Shown: piece after piece, positions 16,103-25,580 of the stretch
How positions within the stretch are numbered: position 1 is the first letter of the stretch
How the letters are laid out: every line of letters begins with the position of its first letter
Assembly (NCBI RefSeq): GCF_016888125.1
Contig: NZ_JACSWA010000378.1
Span: forward strand, 1-34,374
Length of the DNA: 34,374 nucleotides
Direction of reading: 5' to 3'
DNA from: Spirulina sp. CCY15215
GTDB taxonomy: Bacteria; Cyanobacteriota; Cyanobacteriia; Cyanobacteriales; Spirulinaceae
The notes under the pieces: model-generated
Database searches by the model: none
The model's input: only the letters and a program-made list of their open reading frames with translations
What the model was told of the DNA's origin: nothing
Program-made: the position numbers and the translations under genes

Positions 16103-17740
16103 CTAATCATTCTTGTTGAAATCATCGATCCAGCCTCGGATTTGTTCGGCAGCAATATCTCGACCGCCCCAACCAAAGGCGATCGCGATCGCCACGGCAA
16201 TACCGCCTAATAGCAAGCCAAAAGCCAAATTGACAATATCACTGGCAATCCCGATTTGGCGCAGGGACATCGCCGAAACAAGGGCAATGACGGCGATCCT
16301 GGCAGCATGACCGACAATGCGTGCCTGACGGTTGCCAGAACTGGAAATCAAATTAAAAGCCCAATTCGCCAAATATAAACCCACGGCGAAAATAATCATC
16401 GCCACTAAAACTTGGCCGCCAACTTGCATTGTTCCCTGGACGAACTCCGTCAGAGCAGGAATTTGCAAAATATCCACTGCTGCTAAAGTAGCAACCAGCA
16501 TAATCGCAATTAACACAACCGTCCCAGCCAATTCCGAAGGGGTGCGGGTGGGGATTTTCGTTTCGGGAGTTTCCGAAGGGGTTGCGCCTTCAACATCTAC
16601 AGTCGTGGTCGTCTTCGCTACAATACCCGATAAACCCAACCACTGCAAAACATTATTAAAGCCAAGTCCCACTAACAAACTTGCGACCAACTCGGACACA
16701 TAATTACCACCCAAATAAGCCAAAACGAGAATTAAGGCGGCGGTAAAGACTTGAGGTAAAATAACGAGAACTTGCTCTAACATGGCGATCGCAGGTTCGG
16801 AAATCGCGTCGATCTGTAAAGCATTCAGCGCCGAAATAGAAACAGGAATCAAGACCAATACATAGACAACCGTTCCTAAAATCCAAGAGAGAGAGCGTTG
16901 TTCCCCGGCTGCTGTCAAGCCAAAACGAGCGCCCAAGCGATCGGCTCCCGAAGCAGCCAGTAAATTCGTAACAATTCGACGAATTACTTGCGCGATCGAC
17001 CACCCCACAAAAGCAATTAAGATTCCCGCTAAAATATTAGGGAGAATTGCCAGAATTTGATTGAGTAAATCCTGGACGGGTTCGAGAGTTCCCTCTAATT
17101 GCAAGGTGCTGAGGATCGAAGGCAGAAATAGGAGAAAAATAAACCAGTAAAGAGTATTACCAATTGTGTCTGAAAGGGAAAATTGAGGGGTTGGAGTTTC
17201 TCCTACTTGCTGTCCCAAACGCTCGTCAAGATTTACCGTTCGCAATGTTCGCGTCACGATCAATTTAACCAGGGTTGCTAATAACCAAGCCAAACCCACA
17301 AGAATTGCTGCACCGCCAATCTGGGGTAGAAAGCCCGTCACAGACTCGAGCAGAACTCGTAAGGGTTGGGAAACCTGTTGCAATTTCAAGGTTTCTAATG
17401 CTGCAATTACCGTAAAGAGAATCACTAACCAATAAGCTATCTCTGCTATCCATTGCTCAATGGGAACAGTAGAATCGCCTGGTTGACCGGTGATCCAAGA
17501 GGCAATTTTGTTGTCGATGTCAGTTCGCTTTAGCAATCCGTAAATCATTTTACGAATGATTCCCGCAACAATCCAACCCACAAGAAGGATCAAGATCGCC
17601 TGTACGAGTCCGATCGCCGAAGTTCCCAAGTTTTGACCGACACTGCTTAAAATCTCTTCCACCCAAGATGGTTTTGGGGGAAGTTGTATCAGAAGGGGAA
17701 CATTTTCGATCGCCAAAGTTGTTTCTAATAAAGGTGTCAT
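16103..17740 (-). CDS. Mechanosensitive channel-like membrane protein with four TM-helix repeats
   Basis: The 545-residue protein is built of repeated hydrophobic units resembling the conserved TM-helix of MscS-related channels (Pfam TM_helix): AILILLVGWIVAGIIRKMIYGLL, AAILVGLAWLLATLVKLIV, ILPNILAGILIAFVGWSIAQVIRR and ILPQVFTAALILVLAYLGG, each followed by a basic or helical loop. The last segment, LLLGGIAVAIAIAFGWGG then RDIAAEQIRGW, looks like the glycine/alanine pore helix and RD motif of MscS. The usual beta domain after the pore helix is missing because the protein ends there. Inner or thylakoid membrane location and osmotic-release function are family inferences. Confidence 0.75.
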   Translation of the reverse strand: MTPLLETTLAIENVPLLIQLPPKPSWVEEILSSVGQNLGTSAIGLVQAILILLVGWIVAGIIRKMIYGLLKRTDIDNKIASWITGQPGDSTVPIEQWIAEIAYWLVILFTVIAALETLKLQQVSQPLRVLLESVTGFLPQIGGAAILVGLAWLLATLVKLIVTRTLRTVNLDERLGQQVGETPTPQFSLSDTIGNTLYWFIFLLFLPSILSTLQLEGTLEPVQDLLNQILAILPNILAGILIAFVGWSIAQVIRRIVTNLLAASGADRLGARFGLTAAGEQRSLSWILGTVVYVLVLIPVSISALNALQIDAISEPAIAMLEQVLVILPQVFTAALILVLAYLGGNYVSELVASLLVGLGFNNVLQWLGLSGIVAKTTTTVDVEGATPSETPETKIPTRTPSELAGTVVLIAIMLVATLAAVDILQIPALTEFVQGTMQVGGQVLVAMIIFAVGLYLANWAFNLISSSGNRQARIVGHAARIAVIALVSAMSLRQIGIASDIVNLAFGLLLGGIAVAIAIAFGWGGRDIAAEQIRGWIDDFNKND

Positions 17741-17855
17741 ATTTATGCAATCATTTCGTTCTACCTTGAGGTATACAGTAAATAACTTGAAACTTCAAAT
17801 TCTCTCGGTTATAAGTTGGTTTCTGTCTTTCTCATCCTTAAGGCAGATTTGTAGA

Positions 17856-18497
17856 TTATTGTTTAGATGCGATCGCCGCATAAAAAGGGTCTGAGCCTCC
17901 CATCCCTAACATTTGCAAGAAACTCCCCAATTCGGAGCGATGGGCGATAATTTCTGGGTCGCTAAAACCGGGAACCGATTGAAAATAACTTTGCACCAGA
18001 TCGAGACGGCTGTTTTCTGTCCCTTCTCGCCAAACGGCGATCGCCTTCTCATAAAACATCCGGTTAGAAAAACTGATAATGGCAATACCACCAGGCTTTA
18101 AAATGCGCTGAATTTCCGTAAATATCGCCTCGGGATATTGGATATATTGAACAGAAACGCAATTGAGAACCGCAGCAAATTCATTATCGGGGAGTGGGAA
18201 TTTGGGGTTCTCATTAATATCTTGAATGAAATAGCGATCGAGGCGAGGATTTTTAGCCAATTCTTCCTCATTCATGCCGTGACCTTCAACATGGGCAAAT
18301 TCTATCTCTTCGGGTAGATGGGACACCCAACTGCTCATCATATCGAAAATACGGCTATTGGGTTCGAGGCGTTCTCGATAAAGATTCGTTAACCGTGCTA
18401 AAAAATACTTGTCCGCGTGGGTGACAAAACGAGGAAATGTATAAAAGAAAGTATCTTCCGCGCGATCGAGTTTGCTGCGTTGTTCTGGACTAAGCAT
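17856..18497 (-). CDS. Class I SAM-dependent methyltransferase-like protein
   Basis: From the ATG at 18497 the product is 213 residues; a GTG further up would add 16. The region after LEPNSRIFDMMSSWVSHLPEEIEFAHVEGHG is laid out like a methyltransferase-11 fold: strand, helix, then PLPDNEFAAVLNCVSVQYIQYPEAIFTEIQRILKPGGIAIISFSNRM, the usual motif-IV to post-III part with the LKPGG turn. Motif I, normally a glycine-rich LDxGxGxG, is replaced by IFDMMSSWVSHLP, so SAM binding would be atypical or reduced. I believe related cyanobacterial proteins share this feature. The gene lies 66 bases downstream of ndk in the same direction. Substrate unknown. Confidence 0.65.
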   Translation of the reverse strand: MLSPEQRSKLDRAEDTFFYTFPRFVTHADKYFLARLTNLYRERLEPNSRIFDMMSSWVSHLPEEIEFAHVEGHGMNEEELAKNPRLDRYFIQDINENPKFPLPDNEFAAVLNCVSVQYIQYPEAIFTEIQRILKPGGIAIISFSNRMFYEKAIAVWREGTENSRLDLVQSYFQSVPGFSDPEIIAHRSELGSFLQMLGMGGSDPFYAAIASKQ

Positions 18498-18563
18498 GGG
18501 AATATCGGTTTTAGGTTGTGAGGATGTAGGATGCAATACCCACACCCCCTTCCCCTAAAATTA

Positions 18564-19016
18564 TTACTTCTCGTAGAGCCAAGATTTCGTATGAGACTCC
18601 CAAGACACTAATTCATCTTCTGGAAACCATAACGCGATTTCTCGTTGAGCCGTTTCGATCGCATCGGAACCATGAATGAGATTTCGTCCTACATCAATGC
18701 CATAATCGCCGCGAATCGTGCCAGGATCGGAGGCTAAAGGATTGGTTGCGCCGATGATTTTGCGAGCGGAAGCAACAATGCCATCCCCTTGCCAAACCAT
18801 TGCTACAACAGGGCTTGAAGTGATAAATTTCACTAATCCTGCAAAAAAAGGACGCTCTTTATGAACGTCATAATGTTGTTCTGCCAGTTCCTGAGAAACG
18901 GCAACTAATTTCATCCCAACCAAAGTAAAGCCTTTAGTTTCAAATCGCTTGACAATTTCGCCAATTAAACCGCGCTGTACGCCGTCAGGTTTAATCATAA
19001 TGAAGGTGCGTTCCAA
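18564..19016 (-). CDS. ndk: Nucleoside diphosphate kinase
   Basis: The enzyme transfers the gamma-phosphate of ATP to other nucleoside diphosphates through a phosphohistidine. The full family is visible: [19 protein letters not shown] at the start, [17 protein letters not shown], and the active-site [20 protein letters not shown] with the catalytic histidine in NLIHGSD. The start is placed at TTG 19016, giving 150 residues (usual length 149) and a strong GGGAGGG ribosome-binding site four bases before it; a longer reading from an upstream TTG adds 11 unrelated residues. Followed in the same direction by the methyltransferase gene. Confidence 0.95.
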   Translation of the reverse strand: MERTFIMIKPDGVQRGLIGEIVKRFETKGFTLVGMKLVAVSQELAEQHYDVHKERPFFAGLVKFITSSPVVAMVWQGDGIVASARKIIGATNPLASDPGTIRGDYGIDVGRNLIHGSDAIETAQREIALWFPEDELVSWESHTKSWLYEK

Positions 19017-19109
19017 TATACCCTCCCGTTCGTGAACAAATGAATACAAAGGTCAGATTAGCTTAGAACGGGGACAATCAGAAAAAGAACATGAAAGCAA
19101 AGCATTACA

Positions 19110-19436
19110 TTAGATGAAACGCTTAATCGTGTCATAGCGATCGTCCAGGGGATCGTCTGAAAATTTCTTCAGGTGTTTTTCCCACTTATTGAGCCAGTCT
19201 GGTAAGGTTTGCTTTCCAGCTTGGTGTCGTTCGATTGCCCGTTGAAATTCCGTGTAAAATTGATAGAATCTTACATAGTCATCAAGATCTGCGCCGCTAA
19301 GGTCGTAGCCGCACTCTTGGGCGACATTAGCAAATCCCTGACGATTTGCGGGACAAGGGGCTTTGAGTTTATTTTGAATTGATGGATCGTCACAGACTTT
19401 CTGAAAAAAGTCAATTACCCTTTCTCGCTGAGACAT
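19110..19436 (-). CDS. Nif11-domain protein
   Basis: From the ATG at 19436 the product is 108 residues. The N-terminal part, MSQRERVIDFFQKVCDDPSIQNKL followed by NVAQECGYDLSGADLDDY, matches the Nif11 domain (about 50 residues; helix, then AxxxGYxxSxxDL). Nif11 domains occur as stand-alone proteins of unknown role and as leader regions of ribosomal peptide natural products. Here no double-glycine cleavage site or core peptide follows; the remainder (LPDWLNKWEKHLKKFSDDPLDDRYDTIKRFI) is charged and helical, so a RiPP precursor is unlikely. No nitrogenase gene is nearby. An alternative TTG start at 19490 would add 18 residues. Confidence 0.65.
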   Translation of the reverse strand: MSQRERVIDFFQKVCDDPSIQNKLKAPCPANRQGFANVAQECGYDLSGADLDDYVRFYQFYTEFQRAIERHQAGKQTLPDWLNKWEKHLKKFSDDPLDDRYDTIKRFI

Positions 19437-19662
19437 TGGCCGCACACTTGTATCTGAACTAGAGTTAAATTTAATCGTAATGAAAGTCAATTGTTACATA
19501 CTCGCCCATACGACGGCAAGCAATTCGATCTGGGAATTTGGAATTTATTAAGAAAAATATCAAGTTTCGATTTTTGTGGCAATACTGTGATAGGGATATG
19601 GCGAGGAAAAACAAATGGCAATATGATCTGGGTTGACACGATGCGATCGCTGAATTATTTTT

Positions 19663-22600
19663 TTAAGAGAGAGGCAACATCAAGATAAATTCTGTGCCTT
19701 CGCCTAATTCTGAGCGACAAGTTATTGTCCCGCCATGTTTTTCTGCAATAATTTGATGGGCGATCGCCAATCCTAAACCGGTTCCTTTTCCCACTTGTTT
19801 AGTGGTAAATCCTTGCTCGAAAATCTTTTGTTTAACTTCTTCATTCATACCTTGACCATTATCAGTAATAGAAATTTTAACTCCTTGATTTTCTGCTAAA
19901 GTTGTAATTTTAATTTGGTTATTATTTGCCTCAATTTCTGCAAAACTTAGACCTTTCGTTGATTCATCCAAGGTATCAATAGCATTGGCAATAATATTCA
20001 TAAAGACCTGATTCAATTGACCGGGAAAACACTGAACTTGAGGTAAATCTCCATAATTAGTAATGACTTCAATTTCAGTGCGTTTTTCATTAGCTTTAAG
20101 GCGATGTTTGAGAATTAACAGAGTGCTGTTAATACCTTCATGAATATTAAACGGTACTTTGTAGTCTTTATCTGCACGGGAGAAGGTGCGGAGTGAAGTG
20201 CTAATATTTTTGAGTCTGTCACAGGCTATTGTCATAGAATCAAGCATTTTTGGTAGGTCTTCTAAGCTATAATCTAAGTCAATTTCTTCGCTGTGTTCGA
20301 TGATTTCATTACTCGGTGATGGCAGACTTTCTTGATAGAGTTTTAAGTGTTCAAAAATATCAGTAATAGTGGGTTTAGTTAATTCGAGACTGGCAGCAAT
20401 AAAGCCCAAAGGATTATTGATTTCGTGACCGACTCCTGCTATTAAATTACCCAGTGCCGACATTTTTTCACTTTGTACCAGTTGGAGTTGTGCTTGTTGT
20501 AAATCTTGCAATGATTGTTGAGATTGCTGATAAAGCCTCGCATTTTCTAAGGAGATTGCAGCTTGGGAAGACAGAAGATTAATTACACTAAGGCGATCGC
20601 CAGTAAATACACCACTCACCAGTTTATTTTCTAGGTAAAGAATCCCCACCAAATTTCCTTGATTCATAATGGCAGTACACAAAACACTCTGGGGTTGATG
20701 AGATAACATATATTCCCCAATCAGACCAGGGATATCTGTTTGGCAATTGTCTATAACAACCGTTTGTTTTGTGTTTTTGACGTAATTAATAACTGTTAAA
20801 GGAATATCCGAACAATTATTTAATGATTGTGGTTCAAGTATAGTTTGTATTTTCCCTTGAGTAATTAAAGTAATTGCTTTAATGAGCCAAGTATCATCTT
20901 GAGGTAGCAATAATGCCGCTTTTTTTGCCCCAGAATTTTCGATGATAATACGAGAGAGACTGGCAACAAGTGGGTCTAATTCTAGAGAGCTAGAGAGAAC
21001 TTGAGCCGCTTTGAGTACGCTGGTAAAATCTAAGACATCGGAAATGCTGGTGCTGCCTGTGCTAATGGTGCGAGTGGATGATAATGTTCCATGAAAGGTG
21101 ATAGTTTCTAGGGTATTAAGGTTGAATTGTTGTTGTTGCAGGATGGGTTGGAGTAATTTGGGATAGGTTGTTTCAAGGTGATTAACTTTGGCTTTGGCAC
21201 CCCAACGGGAATAGCAATAATAGGCATTGATGATGTGAATTTGAGCAAATTGCTCTTTACCCCAGTCAAGGTAAAACTTAGCCGCTAGTTCATTGGCTAA
21301 GGCTTCTTCGTTGATAAATTGATTTTCTTGGGCGAGAGAGATAGCGCGATCGTACAAATCTATTGCTTCTACTTTATTGCCCAAAACCCTTTGCCGTTCT
21401 GCTTCAACTAAATACCATTTATGCAGATAATTCATGGGAGCATTTTTTGCCCATTGGTGCAAAATCGTTTGATGGGTTTCTACAGAGGCAAGAACTTCGG
21501 CTTGCTCCGACTCTAGCTGCGCCAAATATGTCAGGGCTGCATAGAAATGAAAAATGGGAATAAAAACCATGTCTGACACGGCCATCAAATACTTTTTGGC
21601 TTCGGCGCTATGGTTTAGGGCAGACGTATAATTGCCAAAAAAGTAAGCTAGGAAAAGTTTGTAGATGTAAGCAAAAGCGATCGCAGTAAGCTCGCTATCC
21701 TGATGGTGTTTGGGAAGCATCACTGTTTCATCGTAGACATCACCAATTAAGCAATCCGACTGAACCTGAGTTGCCCTCAAGTTCTGCACCATCTGCTGCT
21801 CCACCTCCATATAAGCCCGAGCAGAATCCTGTTTGACTTGTACGAATACCTCCCTGTAAACTGCTATTTCTGCCTCCAAAGTCTCCAATTCTACCCCACT
21901 AAAAAGGTTGGCATTGATGTAATTGGATATGCAGTAACCTGCAGTAGTAAAATCACCAGTTTCCATACCCGCCATATAGCCATCTTTAACTGTCGGCATC
22001 ATTGCCCTCAAAGATTCTCGACGGTGCTGAAGAAAGCCGCCAAAATTTAGTAGAACCATACACTTTAATTCTGGCGCATTAAAGCGATCGAGCAACTTCA
22101 GTGCTAATCGCCCAAAGCGATAGCCCGTTTCCACTTCTCCGCCAAAGGCAGATATTACCATACCGTGAATAACATACCCCACCGCCGATTCAGGTGCATT
22201 GCCAAACTGGAGCGACAAACTCACCATCGTTGCGCTTAGTATGGGCATTAATCCGGGCATTCCTTGGAAAATTGCTGTAGGTAACATTCCCAACAGTTGC
22301 ATCGCTGCCTGAGTTTGAGGTTCTTTCATTACAGGTAGCTCTATTAACTCTTCAATTTCTGTGCTTTGTTGGCTGGCTAGAGTCTGTAGCGCTTTGCCAA
22401 TGGTGGCTTCGTCAGCTTCAGCAGGAAACTCAAAGCCTAACAGTAAGAGTGCATCTCTTGCCACTGCGAGACCTTCTAACATCTTACCCTTGGCTATTTG
22501 TGCGATGATTTTAATTTGGTAAATTTTTACTTTGTCTAAAATCGTCTGAGCTTCTTGCAACACCAGTGCAGCCATCTGTTCCATGTTGTCAAGATCGGCA

Positions 22601-25086
22601 TTCAAATAGGCAACTTCGGCGGCAGCCACATAGAGATTTAATGTTAATTCATACTGATTTTGCCAACAGTTTTCTGCCAATAATTCAATCCCTATTTGTA
22701 AATAGATTTTGGCTGCTGTGTATGCAGTAGAATTTCTGGCTTTCTGTCCGGCTTTTAAGTTAAGTTTGGCTAAGGTTTCTCGTTCCGGCTCTTGGATGAT
22801 TAGCTCTTGGCCTTGGTTTAAATGCCCGACAATATCAAACAGTTTTTCTTCTTGTGCTATTTCTGAATAATTTTGCTGAAGTAGTTGTCCAATTTTAAGA
22901 TGGGTGGCTTGCTTTTGGTCATTGGGAATGAGTGAATAGGCTGCTTGCTGTACTCGGTCATGTAAAAATTTATATGTGACAATCTCTTGATTTTCTTGAG
23001 TAACAGTTTGACTTTCTTGCCCCACATAAAATTTATAAACTTCACTTTGCGGTAAAACTAACCCTTCTTGCAGCGCTTTCCATAAACCAGCCGCCGTTTC
23101 TACTTCTGAATGTTCCGAAACAATTGCCAAAGTTCCTAAATCAAACTCATTGCCAATACAAGCTCCTAACTTGAGAATATCCTGGGTGAAGGATGGTAAT
23201 TTCTCTAACTGCAACGCCATAAATTCTACGACATCATCTGTTAGTGCTTGCTGATTGATTTGCGCCATATCGCATTGCCAACAACCCAAATTAAAATCAT
23301 ATTTAATTAATTTCTCTTGATGCAATGCTTTGAGAAATTGCGTGGCAAAAAATGGATTTCCTTTGGTTTTCTGAAAAACCAATTGTGAAAGTGGCAAGGC
23401 TAAAGTTTCGTTACATTTAAGTGTATCAGCTATTAATTGATTGATTTCTATTTCACTCAGTGGTGCTAAAGTAATTGTATTAATTGTTGCTGCTGTTTTC
23501 TGGATTTCACTCAAAGTCAATATCAAGGGATGTCCAGGATTCACTTCGTTATCCCGATAGGCTCCAATTAATAACAGATGATGGGTATCCACCATTAACA
23601 CCTGCATTAATTTCAGCGATGCCGAATCGGCCCATTGTAAATCATCTAAGAACATCACTAAAGGATGTTCAATACTTGTAAAAACTTGGGTGAATTTTTG
23701 AAATAATAAATTAAATCGATTTTGTGCAGCATTTCCTGATAATTCCACTGCTGGGGGTTGTTGACCAATAATTCTTTCTAATTCGGGGATGACTTCAATA
23801 ATTACTTGTCCGTTTTCACCTACTGCCTCTAATATTTGGCTTTTCCATTGTTGAATTTGGGCATCACTTTCTGTTAATAATTGCCCCATTAAATCTCGGA
23901 AGGCTTGCACAAATGCACTGAAGGGAATATTCCTTTGAAATTGGTCATATTTTCCTTTAATAAAATAACCTCGTTGCTGCACAATGGGTTTATGAACTTC
24001 GTTAACAACTGCGGTTTTTCCAATCCCAGAAAAACCAGCGACTAGCATCATTTCTGAACCTCCCCCCTTACGAAGGGGGGTCTGGGGGGGATTACTGACT
24101 CTTTCAAAGGCTTGGAGTAGGGTTTCTATTTCCGTTTCTCGTCCATAGAGTTTGTCAGGGATCAGGAAGCGATCGCCCACATCTCGCCGAGCAATTTCAA
24201 AGTCTTGAATATCACCTGTTTTTTGTAGTTGACTTAAACAGTTTTCTAGATCGTATTTTAATCCCAATATACTTTGATAGCGGGATTCTGCATTTTTTGC
24301 TATCAATTTATTGACTATTTTTGAGAGTACCGACGGAATTTCTGGGTTGATTTCATTGATCGAGGGTGCTATTTTTGCCAGATGACAATGTACTAATTCC
24401 ATTGGATCATTGGATTCAAAAGGTAATTTTCCTGTGAGTAATTCATAAAAAGTTATCCCTAAAGAATAAAAGTCAGTCCGATAATCAATTCCCCGATTCA
24501 TCCGCCCTGTTTGTTCGGGGGAAATATAGGCCAGTGTCCCTTCTAAAACGTTGGGATTTATCAAAGTTTGTGTTTCTTTTGGCAGTAAAGATGCGATACT
24601 AAAGTCGATTAATTTAACTTGTTTTGTTTCGGGATTGATTAATATATTGCTGGGTTTGATATCTTTATGAATAATTCGCTCGCGGTACAATATTTCTAAG
24701 GCATTGCATAAGGTGATTGCTATTTCTAAAACCTCGCTCAAAGAGGGTCTATTTTCTCTTTTTAGCCCCCATTCCTGAAGTGAAATACCGCCAAAGTCTT
24801 CCATGACTAAGGCATAACTATTTTGGTAGGATTCTAGGCTATAAGTTTGGATAATTAGGGGTGAGTGGAGATTTTTGGCAATGGTGTATTGATTGCGAAA
24901 TTGTACTAATTCGCTGAAGGTAGGATAGTCATTTTTCAGGAGTTTGATAACTACTGGTAATTGGTCATTGGTACGAATGCCCCGAAAAACTATTGTTCTA
25001 CTCCCCGAATAAACGGTTTCGGTGATTTGATAGTTGAGAATTTTAATAGTTGTCTGAGGGTTGCTGTTTTGGTGAGAGTTATTCAT
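19663..25086 (-). CDS. Giant Ser/Thr kinase - AAA ATPase - GAF - histidine kinase hybrid (copy 1)
   Basis: The 1,807-residue signalling protein belongs to the cyanobacterial trifunctional kinase group. Domains in order: Ser/Thr kinase (about 13-280; VIKLL lysine, HKDIKPSNILI at about 139, LIDFSIAS instead of DFG, GTLAYISPEQTGR); AAA_16-type ATPase (Walker A GFSGIGKTA near 352, Walker B FLDDLQWADS near 479); a long TPR-like helical region; GAF (about 1360-1520); histidine kinase with phospho-acceptor GVGHEINNPLG near 1553, N-box NQVFMNIIANAID near 1699 and G-boxes DNGQGM and GKGTGLGLAIA near 1769. No receiver domain is attached. A GC-rich repeat encodes an extra NPPQTPLRKGGG just before Walker A. 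It is probably cytoplasmic. It is a tandem paralogue of the gene at 25607-30997, separated by a MITE. Ligand and targets unknown. Confidence 0.9.
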   Translation of the reverse strand: MNNSHQNSNPQTTIKILNYQITETVYSGSRTIVFRGIRTNDQLPVVIKLLKNDYPTFSELVQFRNQYTIAKNLHSPLIIQTYSLESYQNSYALVMEDFGGISLQEWGLKRENRPSLSEVLEIAITLCNALEILYRERIIHKDIKPSNILINPETKQVKLIDFSIASLLPKETQTLINPNVLEGTLAYISPEQTGRMNRGIDYRTDFYSLGITFYELLTGKLPFESNDPMELVHCHLAKIAPSINEINPEIPSVLSKIVNKLIAKNAESRYQSILGLKYDLENCLSQLQKTGDIQDFEIARRDVGDRFLIPDKLYGRETEIETLLQAFERVSNPPQTPLRKGGGSEMMLVAGFSGIGKTAVVNEVHKPIVQQRGYFIKGKYDQFQRNIPFSAFVQAFRDLMGQLLTESDAQIQQWKSQILEAVGENGQVIIEVIPELERIIGQQPPAVELSGNAAQNRFNLLFQKFTQVFTSIEHPLVMFLDDLQWADSASLKLMQVLMVDTHHLLLIGAYRDNEVNPGHPLILTLSEIQKTAATINTITLAPLSEIEINQLIADTLKCNETLALPLSQLVFQKTKGNPFFATQFLKALHQEKLIKYDFNLGCWQCDMAQINQQALTDDVVEFMALQLEKLPSFTQDILKLGACIGNEFDLGTLAIVSEHSEVETAAGLWKALQEGLVLPQSEVYKFYVGQESQTVTQENQEIVTYKFLHDRVQQAAYSLIPNDQKQATHLKIGQLLQQNYSEIAQEEKLFDIVGHLNQGQELIIQEPERETLAKLNLKAGQKARNSTAYTAAKIYLQIGIELLAENCWQNQYELTLNLYVAAAEVAYLNADLDNMEQMAALVLQEAQTILDKVKIYQIKIIAQIAKGKMLEGLAVARDALLLLGFEFPAEADEATIGKALQTLASQQSTEIEELIELPVMKEPQTQAAMQLLGMLPTAIFQGMPGLMPILSATMVSLSLQFGNAPESAVGYVIHGMVISAFGGEVETGYRFGRLALKLLDRFNAPELKCMVLLNFGGFLQHRRESLRAMMPTVKDGYMAGMETGDFTTAGYCISNYINANLFSGVELETLEAEIAVYREVFVQVKQDSARAYMEVEQQMVQNLRATQVQSDCLIGDVYDETVMLPKHHQDSELTAIAFAYIYKLFLAYFFGNYTSALNHSAEAKKYLMAVSDMVFIPIFHFYAALTYLAQLESEQAEVLASVETHQTILHQWAKNAPMNYLHKWYLVEAERQRVLGNKVEAIDLYDRAISLAQENQFINEEALANELAAKFYLDWGKEQFAQIHIINAYYCYSRWGAKAKVNHLETTYPKLLQPILQQQQFNLNTLETITFHGTLSSTRTISTGSTSISDVLDFTSVLKAAQVLSSSLELDPLVASLSRIIIENSGAKKAALLLPQDDTWLIKAITLITQGKIQTILEPQSLNNCSDIPLTVINYVKNTKQTVVIDNCQTDIPGLIGEYMLSHQPQSVLCTAIMNQGNLVGILYLENKLVSGVFTGDRLSVINLLSSQAAISLENARLYQQSQQSLQDLQQAQLQLVQSEKMSALGNLIAGVGHEINNPLGFIAASLELTKPTITDIFEHLKLYQESLPSPSNEIIEHSEEIDLDYSLEDLPKMLDSMTIACDRLKNISTSLRTFSRADKDYKVPFNIHEGINSTLLILKHRLKANEKRTEIEVITNYGDLPQVQCFPGQLNQVFMNIIANAIDTLDESTKGLSFAEIEANNNQIKITTLAENQGVKISITDNGQGMNEEVKQKIFEQGFTTKQVGKGTGLGLAIAHQIIAEKHGGTITCRSELGEGTEFILMLPLS
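24060..24095 (-). repeat. GC-rich palindromic repeat inserted in frame in kinase copy 1
   Basis: On the plus strand CCCCCCTTACGAAGGGGGG is followed by a GGGGGGG run and ATT. In the gene's direction it encodes NPPQTPLRKGG. The paralogue at 25607-30997 has only SEGKTE at this point, so the stretch is an insertion between the kinase and ATPase domains. The same CCCCCCTT-n-AAGGGGGG unit is present at 32896-33022 and 34191-34350. Confidence 0.75.
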
Positions 25087-25152
25087 GGCTGTTTTAGTTT
25101 GAGAATAGATAGTTACTTAATTGGTTAAATGAGTCTGAAATCTCGGAAAAAT

Positions 25153-25580
25153 GGGTGCATCTCAGTTTTGTAAAAATAGCGAGCAAGATGTTTTTCCTTT
25201 GGACACGCTACGCGAACGCACTACCCCCATTATGGTTTATCGTAGTGGGAGCGTCTCGCTCCCTAGCTCTAATTATTCGGATTATTCGGAGCCCATTATG
25301 GCTTATCGTAGTGGGAGCGTCTCGCTCCCTAGCTCTAATTATTCGGATTATTCGGAGCCCATTATGGTTTATCGTAGTGGGAGCGTCTCGCTCCCTAGCT
25401 CTAATTATTCGGATTATTCGGAGCCCATTATGGCTTATCGTAGTGGGAGCATCTCGCTCCCTAGCTCTAATTATTCGGATTATTCGGAGCCCATTATGGT
25501 TTATCGTAGTGGGAGCATCTCGCTCCCTAGCTCTAATTATTCGGAGCAATGTTGTAAATTTGCAACTTTGAGATGCACCC
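25153..25580. mobile_element. 428-bp MITE-like element with 12-bp TIRs and 8-bp target duplication
   Basis: The ends GGGTGCATCTCA (25153-25164) and TGAGATGCACCC (25569-25580) are perfect 12-bp inverted repeats with weaker similarity further in. The 8 bases GGAAAAAT stand directly outside both ends (25145-25152 and 25581-25588), a target-site duplication. Inside are five 66-bp tandem units and a GGACACGCTACGCGAACG motif, but no transposase. It lies in the space between the two giant kinase genes, 66 bases upstream of copy 1 and 26 bases past the copy 2 stop; without it the gap would be about 84 bases. ORFs here, which read in several frames, are products of the repeat and are not taken as genes. 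The family of the mobilising transposase cannot be named. Confidence 0.82.
25226..25545. repeat. Five tandem 66-bp units, each with a GGGAGCG/CGCTCCC hairpin
   Basis: Units start at 25226, 25292, 25358, 25424 and 25490; the last is shortened by loss of one ATTATTCGG. Each contains GGGAGCGTCTCGCTCCC, a 7-bp perfect stem with three-base loop, in units 1-3; units 4-5 read GCATCTCGC, breaking one pair. Units 1, 3, 5 have ATGGTTTAT while 2 and 4 have ATGGCTTAT, so growth probably occurred by duplicating a two-unit block. The length is a multiple of three, which keeps several frames open. Confidence 0.92.
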
